A stretch of DNA of 64,000 nucleotides from Olsenella sp. SW781. Lineage in GTDB: Bacteria > Actinomycetota > Coriobacteriia > Coriobacteriales > Atopobiaceae. The notes below the pieces were generated by a model. The model searched no databases and had not been told where the DNA came from. It saw only the letters and a program-made list of their open reading frames with translations. The stretch is from NCBI RefSeq assembly GCF_012027725.1, contig NZ_SJOU01000002.1, positions 124,001 to 188,000 of the forward strand. Reading direction: 5' to 3'. Shown here in pieces: positions 9,245-17,027 of the stretch (positions are counted from its first letter, which is position 1; the number at the start of each line of letters is the position of its first letter). Position numbers and translations under genes: made by a program.

Positions 9245-9354
9245 TTGAGGGCGCATGTCGCATGCGAGAAGAACTATACCAGACCGCGCGTTTTTGTCGC
9301 CAGCGGGGTATATAGTCAGCGTAGTCGAACATCCCACGAGAGAGAGGAACTCCC

Positions 9355-9873
9355 ATGGCGCTTTCCAACGAGGTCACCACGGTTCTGAACGAGCAGATCA
9401 ACAAGGAGCTGTACTCCAGCTACCTCTACCTCACCTTCGCCGACTACTATGACGACCGCGGCCTCAAGGGCTTTGCCAACTGGTACGAGATCCAGGCCAA
9501 GGAGGAGATGGACCACGCGCTGGCCATCCGCCGCTACCTGCTCGACAACGACTTCAAGCCCACGATGGAGGCCATCGCCAGGCCGGACAAGACCTTCGAC
9601 AACGACCTCGCGCCCCTCGAGGCGGGCCTCGAGCACGAGGAGTACGTCACGAGCCTCATCCACCACTGCTACGAGGTCGCGCACGCCGAGCACGACGTCC
9701 GCACGATGAAGTTCCTCGACTGGTTCGTGGAGGAGCAGGGCGAGGAGGAGACCAACGCCCGCGACATGATCACCAACATGAAGCTCTTCGGCTGCGACCC
9801 CAAGGGCCTCTATGACCTCGATCGCGAGTACCAGGCCCGCACCTACGTGCAGTCCGCCTCCCTCAAGCTCTAG
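9355..9873 (+). CDS. ftnA: Non-haem ferritin
   Basis: A 172-aa iron-storage ferritin of the bacterial FtnA type. It forms the 24-subunit shell and oxidises Fe(II) at a di-iron centre. The four-helix ferritin fold is evident, with ferroxidase residues in the N-terminal NKELYSSYLYL helix (Glu), KEEMDHA (Glu, His), a further Glu in helix C, and EQGEEE (Gln, Glu) in helix D. The length is typical. The start ATG follows GAGAGAGGAACTCCC. It is monocistronic, with a long palindrome just after the stop codon. Iron control is likely in such genes, but no operator was recognised. Confidence 0.95.
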   Translation: MALSNEVTTVLNEQINKELYSSYLYLTFADYYDDRGLKGFANWYEIQAKEEMDHALAIRRYLLDNDFKPTMEAIARPDKTFDNDLAPLEAGLEHEEYVTSLIHHCYEVAHAEHDVRTMKFLDWFVEEQGEEETNARDMITNMKLFGCDPKGLYDLDREYQARTYVQSASLKL

Positions 9874-9876
9874 TCG

Positions 9877-9970
9877 ATTTGGGGACGGGTTATTCCCGGC
9901 AAAGGAAACGGGACAGGCCGCGTGGGAGGCCTGTCCCGTTTCGTCTGCCGGGAATAACCCGTCCCCAAAT
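9877..9970. repeat. Family C REP-like palindrome (GGGGACGGGTTATTCCC)
   Basis: A near-perfect inverted repeat begins three bases after the ferritin stop codon. The outer arms read ATTTGGGGACGGGTTATTCC and its complement; the inner arms contain ACGGGACAGGCC and its complement. It probably forms a long hairpin at the ferritin mRNA 3' end. The GGGGACGGG core is shared with families A and B. Confidence 0.85.
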
Positions 9971-10219
9971 CCTTATTGTGGAGGTTGTCTGGCGAGAAAA
10001 ACCCGTTGCCTCGTGACCTCGTGCGTGCTATTCTCCTCTAGTGTGCTTTTTGCGAAGCGGGACTTCGGTCCCCACCTACACGGCGCCTGCGGGCAGCTGT
10101 CTGGTCAGACAACGTAGCTTTCTCGTCCCCTCGGGGACGTGTGTCGTCTCCCGGATGCTGCATGGCGTCGGGAGTTTTTTCTATGCGGCGGGAGCCGCAA
10201 CGAGAGGAAGGTGTGAACG
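9971..10219 (+). promoter_or_regulatory. infC operon leader region
   Basis: About 250 bases between the ferritin palindrome and infC. They hold a G/C hairpin (CGTCCCCTCGGGGACG, about 10123-10138), then a terminator-like hairpin at 10148-10180, and then the ribosome-binding site GAGGAAGG at 10204-10211. Structured leaders that regulate infC-rpmI-rplT through L20 or termination are known in Firmicutes; a similar role here is inferred from position. Confidence 0.55.
10148..10180 (+). terminator. Attenuator-like terminator in infC leader
   Basis: Stem CTCCCG (10148-10153) with CGGGAG (10169-10174) is followed directly by six T (10175-10180). It lies 40 bases before the infC start, with no gene upstream that needs a terminator (ferritin has its own hairpin 180 bases earlier). 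This favours transcription attenuation of the infC operon. Confidence 0.65.
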
Positions 10220-10792
10220 ATAGCCAGGAACGACGGTCCTCGCATCAATGAGGAGATCACTTCCCGCACGTGCCGCCTGATTGGCATCGACGGCTCGCAG
10301 CTTGGTCTGTTCGGCGTGCGCGACGCTCTGCGCATTGCTCGCGACCAGGGTCTCGACCTCGTCGAGATCGCGCCGAACGCGGAGCCCCCGGTCTGCAAGA
10401 TGCTCGACTACCGCAAGTTCAAGTACGAGCAGGACCGCAAGGCCAAGGCCGCCCGCAAGAACCAGGCTAGGGTCGAGGTCAAGGAGATGAAGTTCCGCCC
10501 CAAGATCGATGTGGGCGACTACGAGACCAAGAAGGGTCACGTCATCCGCTTCCTCAAGAAGGGCGCCCGCGTCAAGATCACGATCATGTTCCGCGGTCGT
10601 GAGATGGCCCACCCCGAGCAGGGTCGCATGGTGCTCGATCGCCTCGCCGAGGACCTGAAGGACGTGGCAACGGTCGAGCAGAAGCCTCTCATGGAGGGTC
10701 GCAACATGCACATGACGATCGTCCCGATCAAGGGCGCCTTCGAGAAGAAGGCTGATGGGGACGGCGATGTCACCACGGAGAAGGAGAACTAG
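10220..10792 (+). CDS. infC: Translation initiation factor IF-3, apparent ATA start
   Basis: IF-3 binds the 30S subunit and checks initiator tRNA and start codon. Conserved sequence begins right at the proposed start ([12 protein letters not shown]) and continues through [18 protein letters not shown] and the C-terminal [12 protein letters not shown] domain; the length of 190 aa is normal. There is no ATG, GTG or TTG before conserved residues, and an in-frame TGA sits at 10214-10216. The only codons left are ACG (10217) and ATA (10220). ATA is eight bases after AGGAAGG. A non-AUG infC start used for autoregulation is known from E. coli (AUU), so ATA is the best reading. rpmI follows one base after the stop. 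Confidence 0.93.
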   Translation: MARNDGPRINEEITSRTCRLIGIDGSQLGLFGVRDALRIARDQGLDLVEIAPNAEPPVCKMLDYRKFKYEQDRKAKAARKNQARVEVKEMKFRPKIDVGDYETKKGHVIRFLKKGARVKITIMFRGREMAHPEQGRMVLDRLAEDLKDVATVEQKPLMEGRNMHMTIVPIKGAFEKKADGDGDVTTEKEN

Positions 10793-10793
10793 C

Positions 10794-10991
10794 ATGCCCA
10801 AGATGAAGACGCACAAGGGTACGGCCAAGCGCTTCCGCCGCACCGGCTCTGGCAAGATCATGCGCGCCAAGGCGTTCAAGAGCCACATCCTGACCAAGAA
10901 GTCGCCCAAGCGCATCCGTGGCTTCCGCCAGGAGACCGTCATCTCCCCCGCGGACGTCAAGACCGTCTCCCAGCGCATGGGTTCCAACTAG
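10794..10991 (+). CDS. rpmI: Ribosomal protein bL35
   Basis: A 65-aa basic protein of the 50S subunit. It has the family N-terminus [13 protein letters not shown] and the [10 protein letters not shown] block. The ATG lies one base after the infC stop, within the usual infC-rpmI-rplT order, with AAGGAG inside the end of infC as the ribosome site. Size and sequence are typical. Confidence 0.97.
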   Translation: MPKMKTHKGTAKRFRRTGSGKIMRAKAFKSHILTKKSPKRIRGFRQETVISPADVKTVSQRMGSN

Positions 10992-11037
10992 GCGCGCGAG
11001 CGTCCTCGATTCAGTCTCACCAAGGAGTTGATCAGAT

Positions 11038-11403
11038 ATGGCACGAGTCAAGCGCGCCGTCGCCGGCCGTAAGAAGCGTCAGACGCTCGTCGAGCGCACC
11101 AAGGGCTACTACGGAGTCCGCTCCCGCACCTTCCGTGGCATGAAGGAGCAGGCCCAGCACTCCGGCCAGTACGCCTACCGCGATCGTCGCAACAAGAAGC
11201 GCGAGTTCCGCGCCCTGTGGATTCAGCGCATCAACGCCGCCGCCCGCATCAATGGCCTGTCCTACAGCAAGCTGATGCACGGCCTCAAGCTCGCCGGCGT
11301 CGAGCTCGACCGCAAGGTCCTCGCTGAGATTGCCTACAGCGACGAGCAGACCTTCGCCGACATCGCCGAGGTTGCCAAGAAGGCCCTCGCTGACGCGGAG
11401 TAG
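11038..11403 (+). CDS. rplT: Ribosomal protein bL20
   Basis: A 121-aa protein that binds 23S rRNA early in 50S assembly and in some bacteria represses its own operon through the leader RNA. It shows the family N-terminus [15 protein letters not shown], the [10 protein letters not shown] region and the C-terminal [12 protein letters not shown] helix. It is third in the infC operon, 46 bases after rpmI, with AAGGAG upstream. A strong terminator follows at 11437. Confidence 0.97.
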   Translation: MARVKRAVAGRKKRQTLVERTKGYYGVRSRTFRGMKEQAQHSGQYAYRDRRNKKREFRALWIQRINAAARINGLSYSKLMHGLKLAGVELDRKVLAEIAYSDEQTFADIAEVAKKALADAE

Positions 11404-11404
11404 A

Positions 11405-11434
11405 TGAGACAGGGGGACCGTCCCCTCGTATCAT
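11405..11434. repeat. Minimal GGGGACCGTCCCC palindrome
   Basis: Short unit starting ATGAGAC and ending ATCAT around a palindromic core, directly after rplT. A near relative is at 62236. It looks like a collapsed single unit of the GGGGAC repeat group. Confidence 0.55.
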
Positions 11435-11436
11435 GC

Positions 11437-11469
11437 GCGCCCCGGGTTTCTCGCCCGGGGCGCTTTTTT
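11437..11469 (+). terminator. Intrinsic terminator of infC-rpmI-rplT
   Basis: Ten-base stem GCGCCCCGGG / CCCGGGGCGC with a seven-base loop, followed by six T. Strong and well placed, 34 bases after rplT. Confidence 0.93.
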
Positions 11470-11580
11470 GGCTGATTGGTTCGTGTCGTGCCACCCGCAT
11501 AACCTTTACGACATGACATCCGACCTGCTCGGGGCCTACGATTTTGCGGTCAGACGAGAAGGACTGAAGAAGGGGGTCCC

Positions 11581-12942
11581 ATGGGCGAGCGATCACGGAC
11601 GGCGGTTCGGACGGTGCTGTGGGTGGCATGGGGGCTGGCGCTCCTGCTGCTGCCGGCGCTGCTTCAGTCGTATCAGTACAACGCGCAGCTGTCTCCCGGC
11701 CGGGATGACTCTGCGATGCCGCTGAGCTACTTCTTCTGGACGTCGGCCATCCCCCTTTCCGTCGTGACGGCCGCGCTTGCGTGGGCGCTTCGCGACCGCC
11801 TGGGGCGGCGGAGGCGCGCTCTGACGGGCGCGGGCATCGTGGTCCTTCTCGCGTACCTGGCCGCTGCGGCGGCGTACTACCTGTGGTTCCCCTGGGAGAT
11901 GGGCGGCCTCGTGCGCGCCCTCGGCTGGGCCGAGCGCATCCTGCGCTGGGGGTCGTGGGCCCTCTGGGGCATGGCGCTCCCCGTGTGGGTGCTTCGTGCC
12001 GCGGTGTCCTCCGCGGCCCCGGCCTCCCTGCTCGACGGGATCCGCGGCGCAGACGCCCTCAGCGAGCGCGAGCGCGCGATTGCCGAGGCGCTCGCCACGG
12101 GCAGCACCGTCGCGCAGGTGGCGGCAGCGCTGGGACTGAGCTCGTCCACCGTGATGACATATCGCTCGCGCGCGTGCGAGAAGCTCGGCGTGACCTCGCT
12201 CGACGAGCTGCGCCCGGCCGTGCGGGGCGCAGCCGCCGCGCCCGCGGCCTTTGACGTGACGTCTCCTGGCGCGCCCGCGCTCATGGTCATGACGCTCTGC
12301 GTCGGTCTCGTCGTGCGGCTCCTCGCCCGCGTGACGCTTTCGAGCGGCAGCTCCATGGACCAGGCGCTTGGGCTCCTCCGTGTCCCCGTCGCCCTAGCGT
12401 TCCCCTGGCTCGTGCTTCTCGCCTACGCGCGTCTGCGCGGCATGCGCGTTCGCCCGCGCTGGGTCACGATGCGACTCGGTCTTGTCCTTCTTGCGCTCGC
12501 CCTCTTCGGGCTGCTCGCCGGCGGCGGAGGGTACGGGCTCGAGATTCAGATGCCCGGCGGATCCATCAGCCTCAACGCGCTCGGCATCATCGGCAATGCC
12601 TGCGCGGTGGCGGCGCTGGCGCCGTACCTCCTCTGGCCGCGCGAGCGCGTGACCACGACCCTCGACGAGGAGCGCTGCGTGCTCTACCTGCGCGGTCGCG
12701 GGGCGGGGGAGCTTCAGGCCCATGTGCTCACGCAGATCGCGCTCGGGCGCAGCGCGCCCGAGATCTGCGAGTCGCTCCATGTGGCGCGCGGGACCGTGAA
12801 CGCCTATCGCGCGCAGGGCTACGAGCTGCTCGGGGTGCACAGCAGCCGCGAGCTCACCGACCTGCTGGCCCGCGACGTGGGGAGGGTGCCATCCGCCGGC
12901 AAAACGCGACCGTCCGCGGATGACTCCGTCACGACTGAGTAA
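11581..12942 (+). CDS. Membrane protein with two LuxR-type HTH domains
   Basis: A 453-aa protein of unusual plan. Several hydrophobic segments (about residues 10-140) are followed by a LuxR-type helix-turn-helix (LSERERAIAEAL through YRSRACEKLGV, about 160-205). A second set of membrane segments (about 228-345) precedes a second, more divergent LuxR-like HTH (about 379-428, with APEICESLHVARGTVNAYR and YELLGVHS). Coriobacteria carry many membrane-bound LuxR regulators with a single C-terminal HTH; a duplicated TM-HTH layout is odd. It probably senses a membrane or external signal and binds DNA at the membrane. Its targets are unknown. The start ATG follows GAAGGGGG. The gene is monocistronic. 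Confidence 0.78.
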   Translation: MGERSRTAVRTVLWVAWGLALLLLPALLQSYQYNAQLSPGRDDSAMPLSYFFWTSAIPLSVVTAALAWALRDRLGRRRRALTGAGIVVLLAYLAAAAAYYLWFPWEMGGLVRALGWAERILRWGSWALWGMALPVWVLRAAVSSAAPASLLDGIRGADALSERERAIAEALATGSTVAQVAAALGLSSSTVMTYRSRACEKLGVTSLDELRPAVRGAAAAPAAFDVTSPGAPALMVMTLCVGLVVRLLARVTLSSGSSMDQALGLLRVPVALAFPWLVLLAYARLRGMRVRPRWVTMRLGLVLLALALFGLLAGGGGYGLEIQMPGGSISLNALGIIGNACAVAALAPYLLWPRERVTTTLDEERCVLYLRGRGAGELQAHVLTQIALGRSAPEICESLHVARGTVNAYRAQGYELLGVHSSRELTDLLARDVGRVPSAGKTRPSADDSVTTE

Positions 12943-13023
12943 GCCGCCGCATGAAGGGAAGAAGAGCAGTAACAAAGAACATCGTCGCTACCCACAAAGC
13001 GACCGTCAGAGGAGGCGAGTCCA

Positions 13024-13083
13024 GTGAACACAGAAGATATAGCAGGGTTTGGACCCGCCTTCCGCGTGACCGAGACCCGTTAG
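13024..13083 (+). CDS. Possible 19-aa small ORF
   Basis: A GTG start eight bases after GAGGAGG (13009-13015), with a stop TAG at 13081. The peptide reads VNTEDIAGFGPAFRVTETR. A hairpin with a weak T run follows at 13236. The good ribosome site is the only reason to list it. It could be a small peptide gene, a leader peptide, or the remnant of a longer gene. No family was recognised. Confidence 0.3.
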   Translation: MNTEDIAGFGPAFRVTETR

Positions 13084-13235
13084 ACACCGGGCGAGCGCAC
13101 TCGCCGACATTCTCCGACATCAGCATCGGATTTGGGTCGTTGAAAGAAGCGTCTGGAGCGGGTCCAAGCATTGAATTGCCTTGTCAGCCCACCAACTCCT
13201 GAGACAGGTGATTCCACCCTAATACGTAATGAGGC

Positions 13236-13265
13236 GGGGCGGCGCAATGGGGCGCCGCCCCTGTT
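13236..13265 (+). terminator. Hairpin with weak T run
   Basis: Perfect ten-base stem GGGGCGGCGC / GCGCCGCCCC, then TGTTTCTG. It could end the transcript of the LuxR-like gene or of the small ORF. Confidence 0.5.
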
Positions 13266-13323
13266 TCTGTGTCGGTGAAACGCGCCACGCACGACTGCGG
13301 CGGATATCGTTACGGGGGGCGCC

Positions 13324-13460
13324 TGCCGGCACTCATGAGTGCCGGCAAGGAGTGTCGGCCGAACCCGCTGGCGATGGGCAGGAGTGTCGGCTTCTTCTCG
13401 GACTTTATCGAGAAGTGCCGGCTCCAACCGGTCGTCGGGCCGGCACTCATGAGTGCCGGC
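13324..13460. repeat. Composite D element with two CATGAG palindromes
   Basis: The perfect palindrome GCCGGCACTCATGAGTGCCG+GC occurs at 13324-13347 (with one further base pair at each end) and at 13439-13460. Between them lies a second hairpin (13381-13426) with GTCGGCTTCTTCTCGG and CGAGAAGTGCCGGC arms. The same hairpin-plus-palindrome pair recurs at 62297-62376. Confidence 0.85.
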
Positions 13461-13471
13461 AGGGGGAGGAC

Positions 13472-13505
13472 AAAAGGGGCCGTCGCCAATCGTGGCGACG
13501 GCCCC
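13472..13505 (-). terminator. Terminator of ilvC
   Basis: On the minus strand a perfect 12-base stem GGGGCCGTCGCC / GGCGACGGCCCC is followed by TTTTG. It is 30 bases past the ilvC stop. Confidence 0.9.
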
Positions 13506-13535
13506 GTGACGTGCCGAGAAGAACGTTCTTCTCGC

Positions 13536-14534
13536 CTAGTCCTTCTTGATCCAGCTGAACATGGAGCGGATCTTCTCGCCGGTCTTCTCGATCGGGTGGG
13601 AGTTGATCTCCTCACGCTTCTCGAGCAGCCACTTGTGGTCGTTGTTGCAGTCGTCGACGAACTCCTGCGCGAAGGAGCCGTCCTGGATGCGGGCGAGGAT
13701 GCGCTTCATGGCCTCGCGGGACTCAGCGTTGATGACCTGCGGGCCGGCGTAGTACTCGCCGTACTCGGCGGTGTTGGAGATCGAGTAGTTCATGAAGTGG
13801 ATGCCGGACTCGTACATGAGGTCGACGATCATCTTCATCTCGTGGTAGACCTCGAAGTAGGCCAGCTCCTCGGGGTAGCCCGCCTCGGTCAGGGTCTCGA
13901 AGCCGGCCTTCACGAGCTCGACGAGGCCGCCGCAGAGCACCGCCTGCTCACCGAAGAGGTCCTCCTCGGTCTCCTCCTTGAAGGTGGCTTTGATGATGCC
14001 GGAGCGGGCGCCGCCGACGCCCCAGCAGTAGGAGAGGACGATGTCCCAGGCGTCGCCGGTGGCGTCCTGGTAGACGCAGGCGAGGTCGGGCACGCCGGAG
14101 CCCTCGGTGTACTGGCGGCGCACGATGTGGCCCGGGCCCTTGGGGGCGCACATGATGACGTTGACGTCCTCGGGGGCCTTGATGTAGCCGTAGTGGATGT
14201 TGAAGCCGTGGGCAAAGGCGAGGGTGTCGCCGGCCTTGAGGTGCGGCGCGACGTGCTCCTCGTAGACCTTGGGCTGGGTCTCGTCGGGGACGAGCATCAT
14301 GATGACGTCGGCCTCCTCCGCCGCGTCGTCCATGCTCATGACCTTGAGGCCGGCCTCCTGGGCGGCCTGGGCGGACTTGGAGCCCTCGCGCAGGCCAACG
14401 CGGACGTCAACGCCGGAGTCCAGGAGGTTCAGCGCGTGGGCGTGGCCCTGGGAGCCGTAGCCGATGATGGCGACCTTCTTGCCCTGGATGACGCTCGGGT
14501 CCACGTCCTTCTCGTAATAGATGTCGACGGCCAT
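13536..14534 (-). CDS. ilvC: Ketol-acid reductoisomerase
   Basis: Converts acetolactate or acetohydroxybutyrate to the dihydroxy acid in valine/isoleucine synthesis, with NAD(P)H and Mg. It is a 332-aa class I enzyme. The Rossmann motif GYGSQG is at residues 25-30, the knotted C-terminal domain has acidic metal ligands ([17 protein letters not shown]), and [12 protein letters not shown] is conserved. It lies downstream of ilvN, separated by a family A palindrome (14553-14655), so it may be read through from ilvDBN or have its own promoter. The start ATG follows AAAGGAGAAG. Confidence 0.97.
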   Translation of the reverse strand: MAVDIYYEKDVDPSVIQGKKVAIIGYGSQGHAHALNLLDSGVDVRVGLREGSKSAQAAQEAGLKVMSMDDAAEEADVIMMLVPDETQPKVYEEHVAPHLKAGDTLAFAHGFNIHYGYIKAPEDVNVIMCAPKGPGHIVRRQYTEGSGVPDLACVYQDATGDAWDIVLSYCWGVGGARSGIIKATFKEETEEDLFGEQAVLCGGLVELVKAGFETLTEAGYPEELAYFEVYHEMKMIVDLMYESGIHFMNYSISNTAEYGEYYAGPQVINAESREAMKRILARIQDGSFAQEFVDDCNNDHKWLLEKREEINSHPIEKTGEKIRSMFSWIKKD

Positions 14535-14552
14535 GTTCTTCTCCTTTGCTGT

Positions 14553-14655
14553 GATGAGACAATGGGGACAGGTTCATTTGTCTCATCACGCACGTTCTCG
14601 TGACGGTACGTTCCTATGTGAGATGAGACAAATGAACCTGTCCCCATTGTCTCAT
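14553..14655. repeat. Family A REP-like palindrome between ilvN and ilvC
   Basis: Left arm GATGAGACAATGGGGACAGG... and its complement ending at 14655 are separated by about 40 bases. Each arm again carries an inner GAGACAA/TTGTCTC pairing. It sits between two genes of one pathway and may tune read-through or stabilise mRNA. Confidence 0.85.
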
Positions 14656-14667
14656 GTGACACCTTGC

Positions 14668-15147
14668 CTACTGCGCGCCGCGGGACATCGCTATCTTGCC
14701 GGTGCGCGTGAGCTGCTTGATGCCGTAGCTGCGGAAGAGGTCCTCCATCGCGTCGAGCTTGCTCGCGGTGCCGGTGGCCTCGATCGTGAGCGTGTTCCTG
14801 CCCACGTCCACCACCTTGGCGCGGAAGACGTTGGCGATCTCGATGACCTCGTGACGGCGCTCGGGAGCTGCCTGGACCTTGAAGAGCACGAGCTCGCGCT
14901 CGACGGCCTCCTCGTAGGTGAGGTCGGAGATCTTGTAGACCGAGACGAGCTTGTGCAGCTGCTTGGTGATCTGCTCGAAGCCGACCTCGTCCGCCTCCAC
15001 GATGATGGTCATGCGCGAGAGGCTCTCGTCCTCGGTGGGGGCCACGGTGAGCGACTCGATGTTGAAGCCGCGGCGGCTGATGAGGCCCGTCACGCGGGAG
15101 AGCACGCCCGGCTTGTTCTCAACGAGAACGGAAAGCAGGTAGTTCAT
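14668..15147 (-). CDS. ilvN: Acetolactate synthase regulatory (small) subunit
   Basis: About 159 aa. It binds valine and activates and feedback-regulates the IlvB catalytic subunit. The N-terminal ACT domain is clear (LLSVLVENKPGVLSRVTGLI, RRGFNIESL), with the C-terminal small-subunit domain after it. Its ATG overlaps the ilvB stop as TGATG. A GTG one codon earlier is also possible. Translation is probably coupled to ilvB. Confidence 0.95.
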   Translation of the reverse strand: MNYLLSVLVENKPGVLSRVTGLISRRGFNIESLTVAPTEDESLSRMTIIVEADEVGFEQITKQLHKLVSVYKISDLTYEEAVERELVLFKVQAAPERRHEVIEIANVFRAKVVDVGRNTLTIEATGTASKLDAMEDLFRSYGIKQLTRTGKIAMSRGAQ

Positions 15148-17027
15148 CACTCATCAACTCCTTCGTGGGACGGCTTGACGCGCGGGCGGCCCGCCTCGCC
15201 GAAGCCCTTCTCGCTGACGCGCACGCCGCCGAGCGTGACGTCAAGGGCGCCGATGATGTCGTCGATCGGGGCGCCGGGCGCGACCATCGGGTAGACGGTC
15301 TGCTGGGCGGGGATCATCACGTCGAGCAGGTAGGGCTCGTCGGAGGCGAGCATCTCGTCGAGGGCGGCGTCGATCTCCTCGGGCTTCTCGATGCGGCGGG
15401 CGCGCCAGCCGTAGGCGTCGGCGAGCTTGACGAAGTCGGGGTTGTCGGCGAGTTCGGTGAACGAGAAGCGGTCGTTGTAGAAGAGGTGCTGCCACTGGTG
15501 GACCATGCCGAGCGCGCGGTTGTCGATGATGAGGACCTTGACCGGCACGTTGTTGATCTTCGCCGTGGCCATCTCCTGGCTGTTCATCTGGAAGGAGCCG
15601 TCGCCCGCGATGCAGACGACCTCCTCGTCGGGGCAGCCGATCTTGGCGCCGATGGCGGCGGGGAAGCCAAAGCCCATCGTGCCGAGGCCGCCGGAGGAGA
15701 TGAAGGTGCGCGCGTGCTCGCGGTGGATGTTCTGAAGCGCCCACATCTGGTGCTGGCCCACCTCCGTGGTCACGATGGAGGCGTGCGGGTCGAGCTTGTC
15801 GGAGAGCGTCTCGAGAAGGACCTCGGGCGCGATCTTGCCCTCGTAGTCGGCGAAGTCCGGGGTGTAGAACGGCCAGCGCTCGCGCCAGCTGAAGACCTCG
15901 TCGCGCCATGCCTCGCACGCGGGCTGCGCGCCCATCTTCTCCAGGCGCTCGTTCACGGCGGCGAGGACCACCTTGACGTCGCCGACGATGGGGACGTTGG
16001 GGTTGATGATCTTGCCGATCTCGGCGGGGTCGATGTCGATGTGGATGATCTTGGCGTGCGGCGCGAACTCGGAGACCTTGCCGGTCACGCGGTCCGAGAA
16101 GCGCGCGCCGCAGGCGATGATGAGGTCGGACTCGGTGACGGCCATGTTGGCGTACTTGGAGCCGTGCATGCCCACGGGGCCGAGGTTGAGCGGGTTGGAG
16201 CAGGGGATGGCCGCCTTGCCCATGAGGGTGGTGACCACGGGGATCTGCATGCGCTCGGCGAGCTCGACGAGCTCGGGGCAGGCATGCGACGCCACGATGC
16301 CGCCGCCGGCCATGATGAGGGGGCGCTTGGCGCCGCAGATGAGCTCGGCGGCCTGCTTGACCTGCTTGGCGTTGCCCTTGTAGGTGGGGCGGTAGCTCGG
16401 GATGCTCACGGTGTCCGGGTAGTGGAAGACCATCTCGGAGCCGGAGAGGTCGCTCGGGATGTCAATGAGGACGGGGCCCGGCCGTCCGGTCGAGGCGATG
16501 TAGAAGGCCTCGCGGAAGGTCTTGGTGAGCTCGTCGGTGGACTGCAGCAGGAAGCTGTGCTTGACGATGGGCATGGTGATGCCCACGATGTCGGACTCCT
16601 GGAAGGCGTCCGTGCCGATGACGCCGCGCGTGACCTGGCCCGTGATGACGACGAGCGGGACGGAGTCCATGTAGGCGGTGGCGATGCCCGTGACGGTGTT
16701 GGTGGCGCCGGGGCCGGAGGTGACGAGCACCACGCCCACCTTGCCCGTGGCGCGGGCGTAGCCGTCCGCCATGTGCGTGGCGCCCTGCTCGTGGCGGGCG
16801 AGCACGTGGTGGATCTTCTTGGAGTCGTAGAGGGCGTCGTAGATCTTGATGGCCTGGCCGCCGGGGTAGCCGAAGATGGTGTCCACGCCCTCGGCCTCGA
16901 GGCTGGCGATGATGGCCTGCGCCCCGGTCATGGTCTTGCCCTCGTGCTTCGTCTTGCTTCCGGGCCCGAACGGGCGCCCCTCGATGGCGCGCTGCCGCCG
17001 GGCGATCTTCTCCTCGGTGGTGATCAT
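15147..17027 (-). CDS. ilvB: Acetolactate synthase catalytic (large) subunit
   Basis: A thiamine-diphosphate enzyme that condenses pyruvate with pyruvate or 2-oxobutyrate, the first committed step of valine/isoleucine synthesis. It has about 626 aa. Motifs: [10 protein letters not shown], the catalytic Glu in [20 protein letters not shown]-domain sequence, and the ThDP motif [15 protein letters not shown]. The open frame extends far upstream inside ilvD, but the ATG at 17027 overlaps the ilvD TGA as ATGA, which fixes the likely start. This adds about 32 residues before the conserved MTGAQAI, where a second possible ATG lies. Confidence 0.95.
   Translation of the reverse strand: MITTEEKIARRQRAIEGRPFGPGSKTKHEGKTMTGAQAIIASLEAEGVDTIFGYPGGQAIKIYDALYDSKKIHHVLARHEQGATHMADGYARATGKVGVVLVTSGPGATNTVTGIATAYMDSVPLVVITGQVTRGVIGTDAFQESDIVGITMPIVKHSFLLQSTDELTKTFREAFYIASTGRPGPVLIDIPSDLSGSEMVFHYPDTVSIPSYRPTYKGNAKQVKQAAELICGAKRPLIMAGGGIVASHACPELVELAERMQIPVVTTLMGKAAIPCSNPLNLGPVGMHGSKYANMAVTESDLIIACGARFSDRVTGKVSEFAPHAKIIHIDIDPAEIGKIINPNVPIVGDVKVVLAAVNERLEKMGAQPACEAWRDEVFSWRERWPFYTPDFADYEGKIAPEVLLETLSDKLDPHASIVTTEVGQHQMWALQNIHREHARTFISSGGLGTMGFGFPAAIGAKIGCPDEEVVCIAGDGSFQMNSQEMATAKINNVPVKVLIIDNRALGMVHQWQHLFYNDRFSFTELADNPDFVKLADAYGWRARRIEKPEEIDAALDEMLASDEPYLLDVMIPAQQTVYPMVAPGAPIDDIIGALDVTLGGVRVSEKGFGEAGRPRVKPSHEGVDE

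Larger units (their letters stand above)
12943..13535. other. 593-base gap without a firm gene
   Basis: Holds a possible 19-codon ORF (13024), a hairpin (13236), the composite D repeat with two perfect palindromes (13324-13460) and the ilvC terminator (13472-13505). No conserved protein was recognised in any frame. Confidence 0.7.

Noticed and set aside
9015-9248. Plus-strand ORF with MREGT repeats near tRNA-Leu
   Set aside because: It consists of the 15-base tandem repeat and then reads antisense through tRNA-Leu; no ribosome site.
13324-13460. CRISPR-like array from repeated palindromes
   Set aside because: Only two palindromes about 115 bases apart, no regular spacers of 30-40 bases and no cas genes in the window.
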